The notes under the pieces are model-generated. The model was not told the DNA's origin. It made no database searches and saw only the letters and a list, made by a program, of their open reading frames with translations. Below, piece by piece: positions 40,690-49,124 of a stretch of 64,000 nucleotides of DNA (the stretch's first letter is position 1; each line of letters opens with the position of its first letter). The position numbers and the translations under genes were made by a program. This DNA comes from Thermus caliditerrae (GTDB lineage: Bacteria; Deinococcota; Deinococci; Deinococcales; Thermaceae): the NCBI RefSeq assembly GCF_021462525.1, contig NZ_JAKEDT010000002.1, positions 47,966 to 111,965 on the forward strand. The letters run 5' to 3'.

Positions 40690-41868
40690 CTAAAGCCCGG
40701 CCTCGCGCCGCAGAGCCTCCACCCGGTCGGTCTCCTCCCAGGGGAAGCCCGCGCGGCCAAAGTGGCCGTAGGCGCTGGTGGGGGTGTAGATGGGCCGGAG
40801 GAGGTCCAGCTCCTCAATGATGGCCAAGGGCCGGGGGTCAAACACCCTCCCGGCGATCTCGGTGATCTTCTCGTCAGGCAGCACCCCGGTGCCGAAGGTT
40901 TCCACCCGCAAGGAAACGGGCCGGGCCTTGCCGATGGCGTAGGCCAGCTCCACCAAAGCCCGCCGAGCTAGCCCCGCCGCCACCAGGTTCTTGGCCATGT
41001 AGCGGGCGTAGTAGCTGGCGGAGCGGTCCACCTTGGTAGGGTCCTTACCGCTGAAGGCCCCGCCCCCGTGGGGCACCGCCCCTCCGTAGGTGTCCACGAT
41101 GATCTTGCGCCCGGTGAGGCCGGTGTCCGCGTGGGGTCCCCCCAGGATGAAGCGGCCCGAGGGGTTGATGAGGTATTCCGTTTCCCCCTCTCTGAGGTAC
41201 TCGGGGGGGATGGCCTGGCGCACCACATCGCGGATGAGGTCCTCGCGGAGCTGGTCCTGCTCCACCTCGGGGGAGTGCTGGGCGGAGACCACCACCGTCT
41301 TCACGTAAAGGGGCCGGTCTCCCTCGTAGACCACGGTGACCTGGGCCTTGCCATCGGGACGCAGGTAGGGAAGAAGGCCCGTCTTGCGCACCTCCGCCAG
41401 ACGCATGGTGAGGCGGTGGGCCAGGGTGATGGGCAGGGGCATGAGCTCGGGGGTCTCGTTGGTGGCGTAGCCGAACATGAGGCCCTGGTCCCCTGCGCCC
41501 GTGCGGTCCAAAGGGTCGGTGGACTTGAGCACCCGCCACTCGTAGGAGAGGTTCACCCCGCCCGCGATGTCCGGGGACTGCTCGTCGATGGCGGTAAGCA
41601 CCGCGCAGGTGTCGGCATCAAAGCCGTACTTGGCCCGGGTGTAGCCCACCTCCCGCACCGTCTTGCGCACCAGGCCGGGGATGTCCACGTAGCCCTCGGT
41701 GCTGATCTCCCCTGCCACGAACACGAGCCCGGTGGTGACCAGGGTTTCCGCCGCCACCCGCGCCCTCTTGTCCTGGGCGATGAGGGCGTCCAGGATGGCG
41801 TCGGAAATCCGGTCCGCCAGCTTATCGGGGTGACCTTCCGTGACCGACTCGGACGTGACCAGCCTCAA
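40690..41868 (-). CDS. metK: S-adenosylmethionine synthetase
   Basis: A 392-residue MetK, which makes AdoMet from methionine and ATP. Motifs include [21 protein letters not shown], the [12 protein letters not shown] loop, [18 protein letters not shown] and a C-terminal PWEETD. GTG 41877 directly touches AAGGAG, which is impossible spacing; TTG 41868 ([16 protein letters not shown]) is placed 8 nt after AAGGAGG, so I take it as the start. AdoMet also supplies the aminopropyl donor for polyamines made from SpeA's product. Confidence 0.95.
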   Translation of the reverse strand: MRLVTSESVTEGHPDKLADRISDAILDALIAQDKRARVAAETLVTTGLVFVAGEISTEGYVDIPGLVRKTVREVGYTRAKYGFDADTCAVLTAIDEQSPDIAGGVNLSYEWRVLKSTDPLDRTGAGDQGLMFGYATNETPELMPLPITLAHRLTMRLAEVRKTGLLPYLRPDGKAQVTVVYEGDRPLYVKTVVVSAQHSPEVEQDQLREDLIRDVVRQAIPPEYLREGETEYLINPSGRFILGGPHADTGLTGRKIIVDTYGGAVPHGGGAFSGKDPTKVDRSASYYARYMAKNLVAAGLARRALVELAYAIGKARPVSLRVETFGTGVLPDEKITEIAGRVFDPRPLAIIEELDLLRPIYTPTSAYGHFGRAGFPWEETDRVEALRREAGL

Positions 41869-41910
41869 CTTGCGCACCTCCTTCTACGCCCCTGCCGGGG
41901 CAACCCTGAT

Positions 41911-41945
41911 AGTATAGCACCCCCCCTTGGTCGTCCAGGTATGAT
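41911..41945. promoter_or_regulatory. divergent promoters, metK and murI
   Basis: On the minus strand TATACT (complement of 41911-41916) serves metK, with a 42-nt leader. On the plus strand TATGAT (41940-41945) lies 8 nt before the GTG of murI, a leaderless design. Confidence 0.55.
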
Positions 41946-41953
41946 GGCGGCTT

Positions 41954-42727
41954 GTGAAGGACCCTAGGAGGCCCATCGGCGTCTTTGACTCGGGGGTGGG
42001 TGGGCTCACCGTCCTCTCCGCCCTCAAGAAGGCCTTGCCCCAGGAGGATTTCCTCTACTTCGGGGACACCGCCAGGGTGCCCTATGGGGGGAAGCCCCTT
42101 TCCATGGTCCGCCGCTTCGCTTGGGAAATCGCTGGCTTCCTCCTCCGGCAGGGGGTGAAGGCCATCGTGGTGGCCTGCAACACCGCCAGCTCCGCGGCGT
42201 TGCCGGATCTGGCGGAGGATCTTTCCGTGCCCGTCTTTGGCGTGCTGGAGCCGGCGGCGGAGGTGGCCCGCACCTACCGCAAGGTGGGCCTCATCGGCAC
42301 CCAGGCCACGGTGGATAGCCGGGCCTACGAGCGTCTCCTGGAGCTGGCCTGGGCCAAGGCCTGCCCCCTCTTCGTCCCCCTGGTGGAGGAAGGGCTCTGG
42401 AACGACCCCGTGGCCCTCTTGGTGGCCCGGCACTACCTGGAGGAGGCGCCCAAGGACCTCGAGGCCCTCATCCTGGGGTGCACCCACTACCCCTTTCTGA
42501 AGGGCACCCTGCAGAAGGTCCTCCCCGGGGTGCGGCTCATCGACTCCGCCGAGGCCACCGCAGAGAGGGTGGCGGAAGCCCTGAGGCGGGAAGGGCTTTT
42601 GAACCCCCAGGGCACGGGCAGGGTGGTGCACTTCGTCACCGGGGACCCAGAGAGCTACAAGAACCTGGCCGGGCGCCTGGGGGTGGAGGTGGCCGAGCTC
42701 CGCCGGGTGAGCCTGGAAGAGCTTTAA
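41954..42727 (+). CDS. murI: glutamate racemase
   Basis: A 257-residue racemase providing D-glutamate for peptidoglycan. IGVFDSGVGGLTVL start, YFGDTARVPYGGK, and the two catalytic cysteines Cys75 in VVACNTASS and Cys175 in LGCTHYPF are present. GTG start, 8 nt after TATGAT. Confidence 0.95.
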   Translation: MKDPRRPIGVFDSGVGGLTVLSALKKALPQEDFLYFGDTARVPYGGKPLSMVRRFAWEIAGFLLRQGVKAIVVACNTASSAALPDLAEDLSVPVFGVLEPAAEVARTYRKVGLIGTQATVDSRAYERLLELAWAKACPLFVPLVEEGLWNDPVALLVARHYLEEAPKDLEALILGCTHYPFLKGTLQKVLPGVRLIDSAEATAERVAEALRREGLLNPQGTGRVVHFVTGDPESYKNLAGRLGVEVAELRRVSLEEL

Positions 42728-42782
42728 GGTCGAAGCCCCCGTATCCGGGGGCAAAGGGAACCCAAGGGTGATACAAAGGCGT

Positions 42783-43427
42783 ATGGCCAAGAAACCTCTG
42801 ATTGACCAGCTCCACCACGAGGACGCCTGGCGGCTTTTCCGCATTCTGGGCGAGTTCGTGGAGGGATTTGAAACTCTTTCGGAAATAGAGGTCCCCCTGG
42901 TTTCCGTCTTCGGCTCCGCCCGCTTTGGGGAAGACCACCCCGCCTACGCCTTGGGCTACCGCTTGGGAAGGGCCCTGGCCCAAGCGGGCTTCGGGGTGGT
43001 CACGGGTGGGGGGCCAGGGGTCATGGAGGCGGTGAACCGGGGAGCCTTTGAGGCGGGCGGGGTAAGCGTGGGCCTGAACATCGAGCTTCCCCACGAACAG
43101 AAGCCTAACCCCTACCAGACCCACGCCCTCACCCTGCGCTACTTCTTCGTGCGCAAGGTGCTCTTTGTGCGCTACGCCCACGCCTTCGTTTTCCTCCCCG
43201 GGGGCTTCGGCACCTTGGACGAACTATCGGAGGTCCTGGTGCTCATTCAGACGCAGAAGGTCCACCCCTTTCCCGTCTTCGCCTTGGACCGGGGGTATTG
43301 GGAAGGCCTCCTTTCCTGGATGGCCTTCCTGAAGGAACGAGGGGCCATCGACCCCCAGGACCTCGCCCTCCTCACCCCCCTGGACACCCCGGAGGAAGTG
43401 GTGGAGGCCCTCAAGGGAGTATCCTGA
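42783..43427 (+). CDS. LOG family protein (TIGR00730-like)
   Basis: A 214-residue Rossmann-fold protein of the LOG (Lonely Guy) family, which releases nucleobase from nucleoside 5'-monophosphates. Signatures: VSVFGSARFGEDHPAY, VVTGGGPGVMEAVNRGAFEAGG and FLPGGFGTLDELSEVL, with catalytic Arg and Glu in those last two blocks. ATG 42783 is preferred over GTG 42768. Confidence 0.9.
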   Translation: MAKKPLIDQLHHEDAWRLFRILGEFVEGFETLSEIEVPLVSVFGSARFGEDHPAYALGYRLGRALAQAGFGVVTGGGPGVMEAVNRGAFEAGGVSVGLNIELPHEQKPNPYQTHALTLRYFFVRKVLFVRYAHAFVFLPGGFGTLDELSEVLVLIQTQKVHPFPVFALDRGYWEGLLSWMAFLKERGAIDPQDLALLTPLDTPEEVVEALKGVS

Positions 43428-43432
43428 AGGGG

Positions 43433-44044
43433 ATGCGCGTGGTCCTGGCCACCTCCAACCCCGGCAAGGTGCGGGAGCTCAAGGAGGGGCTCGCCCCCAT
43501 GGGCTGGACCCTCCTTTCCCTGGCCGACTTTCCCTTGCGCATGCCCAAGGAGGAGGGGGCCACCTTCCTGGAAAACGCCCTCCTCAAGGCGGCCTATGTG
43601 GCCAAGGCCACGGGGCTCCCCGCCCTGGCCGACGACTCGGGCCTGGAGGTCATGGCCCTGGGGGGTGAGCCCGGGGTCTACTCCGCCCGCTACGGAGGCC
43701 GGGAAACCGATAGGGAAAGAAACGTCTACCTTCTGGAAAGGATGCGCCACCTGAAGGGGGAGGAGCGCAAGGCCCGTTTCGTGGCCGTCCTGGTCCTGGC
43801 CTACCCCGACGGGCACGCGGAGGCCTATGAGGGCAGCGTGGAGGGGTACATCCTCGAGGCCCCCCGGGGGGAGGGAGGCTTCGGCTACGACCCCCTCTTC
43901 TACGTGCCCGAAGCGGGCAAGACCTTCGCCGAGATGAGCCTGGAGGAAAAGGCCCGCTACTCCCACCGGGGCAAGGCCCTCCTGGCCCTTCTAAAGGCCT
44001 ACGAAAAAGGCCCTCCGCCCAGGGAGATCTCCAAACTGGAGTGA
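43433..44044 (+). CDS. rdgB: XTP/dITP diphosphatase
   Basis: A 203-residue Ham1/RdgB enzyme that removes dITP, XTP and similar non-canonical purine triphosphates. VVLATSNPGKVRELKEGL start, FLENALLKA, LADDSGLEV, PGVYSARYGG, GEGGFGYDPLFYVP and SHRGKAL are all standard. It begins 5 bp after the LOG gene, so the two nucleotide-handling genes form a unit. Confidence 0.95.
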   Translation: MRVVLATSNPGKVRELKEGLAPMGWTLLSLADFPLRMPKEEGATFLENALLKAAYVAKATGLPALADDSGLEVMALGGEPGVYSARYGGRETDRERNVYLLERMRHLKGEERKARFVAVLVLAYPDGHAEAYEGSVEGYILEAPRGEGGFGYDPLFYVPEAGKTFAEMSLEEKARYSHRGKALLALLKAYEKGPPPREISKLE

Positions 44045-44056
44045 GTCCGGTGCATC

Positions 44057-45088
44057 ATGGACCTCCTCTCGCCGCACATCGCCCTTTACCGCCTCTACGA
44101 CCTGGCGGACGAGATCGACCTCTCCCGCCTCTCCACCCCCCGCCTGCGCCTTTCCCGGCCCAGGCTGGGAGCGGTGCGCTTTGAAAACCCCCCGGCACAG
44201 GTGGAGCTTGGGGTACGGAGCGTGGAGGGCATATCGGGCCTCCTCACCGCCCGGCTTTACGAGTTCGGGGTGGCCGCCCTTTCCTTTCAGGTGCACCTGG
44301 GGGAAAGGGTGCCGTGGGAAGCCTTCCTGGAGAAGGCCCTGAGCATCCCCAGCCTGCCCTTCTGGGAGGGCTTCTTCCTGGCGGAACTGGCCGCCCTCGA
44401 GCCCTACCTGCAAGGCGCCCTCCTGCGCCCGGAGGAGAAGCGCCTCTCGGAAGAGTTCACCGTCTACCACGCCCTGGGGTTTGAGGGGCACAAGGCGGCA
44501 AGCCCCCCTGTGGACCTCACCCCTCTCTGGATGGGGGCCAAGGAGGAGTTTGCTCCCGAGGTGCGGCGGGAGATGGAGCGCTACCGCTACAGCTACTCCA
44601 CCGAGGACCTGGCCCTTTTGGGCTTTGACCGGGTCTTCATCCTGGACTCGGAGGGCATCTGGGACGTGGCCGACCTGGTGGAGTTCGTCCACGCCCAGCT
44701 CCTGGAGCTCTCCTACTACGACGGGGTTCTCACCCAGGAGCTGGAGGCAGTGCCCCAGGTCCTCCGGCCCCGGGGGCTTTGGGGCTACGGGCGCCTGCAG
44801 CGCCTGAGGCGCCGCCTCATGGCCCGGCATGCGGAAATCGCCGACGTGCGGGCCCGGATGGAAGGGGCCTTGCGCATCACCGAGGACCTCTTCTACGCCA
44901 AGATCTACCGGGCGGCCTTGGAACTCTACGGGGCCCATGAGCTGGAAAGGAGCCTGGAGGAAAAGCTCAGGGTCCTCGAGGCCACCTACGAGATGGTCAC
45001 GGAAGAGGTGGTCCACCTAAGGAGCCAGGCGGTAGAGGTGGGCATCCTGGCCCTCATCGCCTTTGAGGTGGTGCGGGCCCTGCACTAA
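44057..45088 (+). CDS. uncharacterised protein, possibly RMD1/YagE (DUF155)-like
   Basis: A 343-residue protein that starts 12 bp after rdgB. I do not recognise it with certainty. Residues 195-225 (FDRVFILDSEGIWDVADLVEFVHAQLLELSYYD) and the long helical end (LERSLEEKLRVLEATYEMVTEE...VGILALIAFEVVRAL) resemble the RMD1/YagE family, in which a helical hairpin ends with a hydrophobic helix. Residues 1-190 show mixed alpha/beta character. No catalytic motif is visible. The C-terminal helix might be a membrane anchor. Confidence 0.55.
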   Translation: MDLLSPHIALYRLYDLADEIDLSRLSTPRLRLSRPRLGAVRFENPPAQVELGVRSVEGISGLLTARLYEFGVAALSFQVHLGERVPWEAFLEKALSIPSLPFWEGFFLAELAALEPYLQGALLRPEEKRLSEEFTVYHALGFEGHKAASPPVDLTPLWMGAKEEFAPEVRREMERYRYSYSTEDLALLGFDRVFILDSEGIWDVADLVEFVHAQLLELSYYDGVLTQELEAVPQVLRPRGLWGYGRLQRLRRRLMARHAEIADVRARMEGALRITEDLFYAKIYRAALELYGAHELERSLEEKLRVLEATYEMVTEEVVHLRSQAVEVGILALIAFEVVRALH

Positions 45089-45132
45089 ACCCCAAGCCGC
45101 CGCTTCCCCTGCCGGGGAGGGGTCTTTGGGAC

Positions 45133-45201
45133 TTGCGTCCTTGGGACGAGTGGTATGCTTGGGGAGCAGGGCGCGGTAAAAACGTTAGCGGAAGCGCTAC
45201 C
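45133..45201 (+). promoter_or_regulatory. malE promoter and LacI-type operator
   Basis: TTGCGT (45133-45138) and the extended -10 TGGTATGCT (45151-45159) form a promoter with a short 15-bp spacer. Downstream, an inverted repeat TAGCG-GAAG-CGCTA (45186-45199), including GGAAGCGCTACC, has the central GC symmetry of LacI-family operators. A repressor bound there would block elongation; sugar induction is inferred from the genes that follow. Confidence 0.5.
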
Positions 45202-45220
45202 ACGCGCCCGGAGGTGGGAT

Positions 45221-46417
45221 ATGAAGAAAGCACTGGCGGTACTGGCTCTCGGGCTTTCCCTGGCCCTCGCCCAGGGGAAGATCACGGTGTGGACCCATTT
45301 CGGCGGCCCAGAGCTGGAGTGGCTGAAGGCCCAGGCCCGGGCTTACGAGAAAACCTCCGGCACCAAGGTGGAGGTGGTGGAGGTTCCCTTCGGGGACATC
45401 AAGCAGAAGTTCATCCTGGGGGCCCCGCAGGGGCAGGCGGCGGACCTGGTGGTTTCCATCCCCCACGACTGGCTGGGGGAGATGGCCCAGGCCGGGGTGC
45501 TGGAGCCCATGGGCAAGTACGTAACGCAAAGCTACCTCTCCGATCTCCAGGGGGTGGCGGTGGAGGCTTTCACCTTTGGAGGTAAGCTCTTTGGCCTGCC
45601 CGCCTTCGCCGAGAGCGTGGCCCTCATTTACAACAAGAAGTACGTGAAGGAAGCCCCCAAGACCTGGGACGAGTTCCTGGCCCTGGCCCGGCAGTACACC
45701 ACCGGCTCCACCTTCGGCTTCCTCTACAACATCGGCGACCCCTACTTCAACTTCGGCTTCTTCAAGGCCTTTGGCGCCGACAACGTCTTCGCCAAGGACG
45801 CAAAGGGGAACCTGGACCCCGCTAGGCTCCTCCTGGGCGGGGAGGTGGGAGAGAAGGCCCTGGCCTTCATCAAGGACCTCCGCTACCGCTACAACCTGGT
45901 GCCCGAGGGCGTGGACTACGGCGTAGCCGACGGAGCCTTCAAGGACGGGGCCTTGGCCATGATCATCAACGGCCCCTGGGCCCTGGGGGACTACAAGAAG
46001 GCGAAGATCGACTTCGGCATCGCCCCCTTCCCCACCCCGCCCGGGGCTAAGAACCCCTGGGGCCCCTTCCTGGGCGTGCAGGGGGTGGTGGTGAACGCCT
46101 ACTCCAAGAACAAGACCGCCGCGGTCAACTTCGCCAAGACCCTTATCTCCGGCAAGAACCTGGTGTCCTTCAACCAGGCAGGTGGCCGCATCCCCGTTTC
46201 TAAGAGCGCCGCCAAGACCCTGGAGAAGGACCCGGTGGTGGCGGGCTTTGCCAATGTCTTCGCCCTGGGCACCCCCATGCCCAACATCCCCGAGATGGGC
46301 AAAGTCTGGGGCCCTTGGGGCAACGCCATCAGCCTGGCGGTGCAGAAACCCGACTCCAACGTGAAGAAGATCGTGGAGGACATGGTGGCCGAGATCAAAA
46401 AGGCCATCGGCAAATAA
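45221..46417 (+). CDS. malE: maltose/maltodextrin ABC transporter substrate-binding protein
   Basis: A 398-residue binding protein of family 1. Signal peptide MKKALAVLALGLSLALAQG, then KITVWTHFGGPELEWLKAQ, the usual family start, and MAMIINGPWAL, PFLGVQGVVVN and FVSFNQAG-like sugar-binding segments. GGAGG precedes ATG 45221. Together with MalF, MalG and a glycoside hydrolase it indicates import of alpha-glucans; in T. thermophilus related systems also carry trehalose and sucrose. Confidence 0.9.
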   Translation: MKKALAVLALGLSLALAQGKITVWTHFGGPELEWLKAQARAYEKTSGTKVEVVEVPFGDIKQKFILGAPQGQAADLVVSIPHDWLGEMAQAGVLEPMGKYVTQSYLSDLQGVAVEAFTFGGKLFGLPAFAESVALIYNKKYVKEAPKTWDEFLALARQYTTGSTFGFLYNIGDPYFNFGFFKAFGADNVFAKDAKGNLDPARLLLGGEVGEKALAFIKDLRYRYNLVPEGVDYGVADGAFKDGALAMIINGPWALGDYKKAKIDFGIAPFPTPPGAKNPWGPFLGVQGVVVNAYSKNKTAAVNFAKTLISGKNLVSFNQAGGRIPVSKSAAKTLEKDPVVAGFANVFALGTPMPNIPEMGKVWGPWGNAISLAVQKPDSNVKKIVEDMVAEIKKAIGK

Positions 46418-46428
46418 GGCCCATGCCC

Positions 46429-46462
46429 GCCCCCTACGGGACCATCCTCCCCCGTGGGGGGC
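46429..46462 (+). terminator. hairpin between malE and malF (attenuator or mRNA stabiliser)
   Basis: GCCCCCTACGGG and CCCGTGGGGGGC pair as a 12-bp stem with one G-T wobble and a 10-base loop. It is not followed by a T-run, so it more likely protects malE mRNA or attenuates weakly than terminates fully. Confidence 0.6.
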
Positions 46463-46475
46463 GTATCGTTAAAGC

Positions 46476-47804
46476 ATGAAGCACCCGCCTGGCCTGAAAG
46501 GCTTTCTCCTGGCCCTCGGCCTCCTCCTGGGCCTCCTCGTCCTGGCCACGGGGGTGGCCCTTCTGGGCTACCTGGCCCTCGAGGCCTACTTTGCCCCGCC
46601 CGGCTGGACCCTCCTGCTTTTGGCCCTCTTGGTCCTAGTCCCTGGAGCCATCCTGATAGGGCGCCTCTTCCCCTGGCTCACGGACTGGTACTACTTCCTC
46701 CCCGCCCTCTCCTTCCTCCTGGTCTTCACCCTCTACCCCATCGGCCTCACCCTCTACCTGGCCTTCACCGACTACTCCGGGGCCAAAAACGGCTTCCCCG
46801 ACCGCTCCACGGAAACCCGGGTGGTGAAGCAGGAGGGTAACCGGCTCACCCTGGAAGAACCTGTGCGGGAGGCTCTCCGTTGCGACCCCTGCCGGGGGGA
46901 ACCGGTGGAGGTTTATGCGGAAGGCCACCGAGCGCGGGCCAAGGTCCTCGAGGCCGAGGGAAGCACCCTGCTCCTGGACCGCGCCCTCCCCTTCCCGGCG
47001 GCCTTCGTGGCCAAGGTGAACGCCTTCCGCTTCGTGGGCCTCAAGAACTTCGCCTTCATCCTCTCCCAGGCCAGCCAGGCCCTCCTGCCCGTCTTCGCCT
47101 GGAACGTGGTCTTCGCCGGCGCCACCGTGCTTTTGAACGCCCTGGTGGGCCTGGTCCTGGGCCTCATCTTGAACAACAAGGCCCTGAAGCTAAGAAACTT
47201 CTACCGCACGGTGCTCATCGTGTCCTGGGCCCTCCCCGGGGTCATCACCGTGCAGGTCTGGGTGGCCCTCTTGAACTACAACTTCGGGGCCATCAACCGC
47301 CTCCTGGGGGTCCTGGGCATCTACCCCATCCCCTGGCTCAACGACCCCGACTGGGCCAAGGTGGCCATCCTCCTGGTGAACCTTTGGCTGGGCTTCCCCT
47401 ACATGATGACCGCCACCTTGGGAGCCCTTTCCACCATCCCCGACGAGCTCTACGAGGCGGCCAAGGTGGACGGAGCCACTCCCTGGCAGGCCCTTTGGGG
47501 CATCACCCTGCCCCTTTTGGAAAAACCCATGGTGCCCATCCTCCTCTCCTCCTTCGCCTTCAACTTCAACAACTTCTACATCATCTACCTGCTCACCGGG
47601 GGCGGTCCGGCCCAGGAGGGGCGCCTGGCCACAGCCCAGGCCACGGACATCCTCATCTCCTGGGCCTACAAGACCGCCTTCAGCGCCGAAGGGCAGTCGG
47701 CCTACGGCCTGGGGGCGGCCATCAGCCTCCTCATCTTCGCCATCACCGTAGCCATCAGCCTGGTGAACTTCCGGGTCACGGGGGCCCTAAGGGAGGTGAG
47801 ATAG
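46476..47804 (+). CDS. malF: maltodextrin ABC transporter permease MalF
   Basis: A 442-residue permease with eight or so transmembrane helices. Two N-terminal helix pairs precede the core; between them and the core lies a beta-rich periplasmic loop (about residues 105-185) with a Cys pair, CDPC, corresponding to a short P2 loop. The docking loop reads DELYEAAKVDGATPWQALWGITLPLL. The stop codon is immediately followed by the malG ATG. Confidence 0.92.
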   Translation: MKHPPGLKGFLLALGLLLGLLVLATGVALLGYLALEAYFAPPGWTLLLLALLVLVPGAILIGRLFPWLTDWYYFLPALSFLLVFTLYPIGLTLYLAFTDYSGAKNGFPDRSTETRVVKQEGNRLTLEEPVREALRCDPCRGEPVEVYAEGHRARAKVLEAEGSTLLLDRALPFPAAFVAKVNAFRFVGLKNFAFILSQASQALLPVFAWNVVFAGATVLLNALVGLVLGLILNNKALKLRNFYRTVLIVSWALPGVITVQVWVALLNYNFGAINRLLGVLGIYPIPWLNDPDWAKVAILLVNLWLGFPYMMTATLGALSTIPDELYEAAKVDGATPWQALWGITLPLLEKPMVPILLSSFAFNFNNFYIIYLLTGGGPAQEGRLATAQATDILISWAYKTAFSAEGQSAYGLGAAISLLIFAITVAISLVNFRVTGALREVR

Positions 47805-49124
47805 ATGCGGCGCCTGCTCTATTTCTTCTTTGCAGGCCTTATCCTCTATGGAGCCTACTGGTTCGCCGTCCACCGGCTTTTTGACGAGGGCTCCTACCGC
47901 AAGCAGGTGGCCTTCGGTAGCGTCTTCGTGCCCTATGGCTGGGCCTATGCCCTGGGCATCCTTTTGAGCCTGGTCCTCCTGCTTCTCCTTTACAGCGTGA
48001 TTCACACCGCCTTGGCCAACCGCATCCAAGGGCGCAAGCGAAGCCCTTGGCCCCTCTTCTGGCAAGGGGTGACCCACCTCTTCCTCTGGGTGCTGATCCT
48101 CCTCGTCTACTACCCCGTGGTGCAGGTGGTGGCCGCCAGCTTTGATCCCACCAACAACCTCTTCAGTTTCCGCAGGCCGGATACGGGGTTTCTCCTCCTG
48201 GACGCCAAGGTCATCCCTTACGTGCCCGAGCCCTCCTTGGAAAACTACGCCAAGCTGGTGGAGGGGGTGGTGCTTTACCCCTACCAGGTGGGCCTTCTCC
48301 TCCTCGGGGGGCTCGCCCTTCTGGGTGTAGCCCTCATCGGCCTCCTGAGGCGGCTCCTGCTCCCGGACGGCTGGATGGACCTCTGGCAGGGGAGGCTTCT
48401 TTTGGTCTTAGCCCTTGCCGTATTCGCCCTGGCCCTCTTCCTTTCCCCCAAGCAGTTCACCGGCCAGGGCACGGAGGCCAAGTTCCTCCTCTGGGTGCGG
48501 AACACCTTCCTCATCTCCGGGCTCACGGGGCTTCTGGCCGTCCTCCTCACCGCCACCGCCGGCTACGCCTTCGCCCGTTTCCGCCACCTGCCGGGCCGCT
48601 ACCCCATGCTCCTCTTCTTCATCTTCGTGCAGATGTTCCCGGGGTTTTTGGCCCTGGTGGCCATCTACTACCTGCTTTCCCGGCTGGACCTCCTGAACAC
48701 CTTCACCGGGCTGGTGCTGGCCTACTCCGGGGGGATCATCAGCTTCGGCACCTGGGTGTACAAGGGGTACCTGGAGAGCATCTCCCCGAGCCTCGAGGAG
48801 GCGGCCATGGTGGACGGGGCCACCAAGTGGCAGGTGTTCACCCGGATCCTCCTCCCCCTTTCCGCCCCCATGTTCGTCTTCATCTTCCTCCTGCAGTTCG
48901 TGGGCACTTACTCTGAGTTCGTTCTGGCCAACCTGGTCCTCACCGGGGTGGAGAGCTGGAACGTGGGGGTGGGCTTAAGGAGCTTCACCACCGGCCAGTT
49001 CCAGACCAAGTGGGGGGTCTTCGCCGCGGCCAGCGTCCTGGGCTCCTTGCCCATCCTCTTCCTCTTCTACGGATTCCAGCAGTACTTCGTCTCCGGCTAC
49101 ACCGCGGGGGCGGTGAAGGAATGA
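47805..49124 (+). CDS. malG: maltodextrin ABC transporter permease MalG, extended
   Basis: A 439-residue permease, about 150 residues longer than typical MalG. The core from residue 215 has LLWVRNTFLISGLTGLLAVLLTATAGYAFARFR and the docking loop EEAAMVDGATKWQVFTRILLPL. Extra parts are two N-terminal helices before the usual first helix and a helical pair near residues 155-205. ATPase MalK is not in this window. The GH13 gene follows with an ATGA overlap. Confidence 0.92.
   Translation: MRRLLYFFFAGLILYGAYWFAVHRLFDEGSYRKQVAFGSVFVPYGWAYALGILLSLVLLLLLYSVIHTALANRIQGRKRSPWPLFWQGVTHLFLWVLILLVYYPVVQVVAASFDPTNNLFSFRRPDTGFLLLDAKVIPYVPEPSLENYAKLVEGVVLYPYQVGLLLLGGLALLGVALIGLLRRLLLPDGWMDLWQGRLLLVLALAVFALALFLSPKQFTGQGTEAKFLLWVRNTFLISGLTGLLAVLLTATAGYAFARFRHLPGRYPMLLFFIFVQMFPGFLALVAIYYLLSRLDLLNTFTGLVLAYSGGIISFGTWVYKGYLESISPSLEEAAMVDGATKWQVFTRILLPLSAPMFVFIFLLQFVGTYSEFVLANLVLTGVESWNVGVGLRSFTTGQFQTKWGVFAAASVLGSLPILFLFYGFQQYFVSGYTAGAVKE

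Noticed and set aside
41068..41967. A 299-codon plus-strand frame opposite metK
   Set aside because: It is the antisense shadow of a certain gene.
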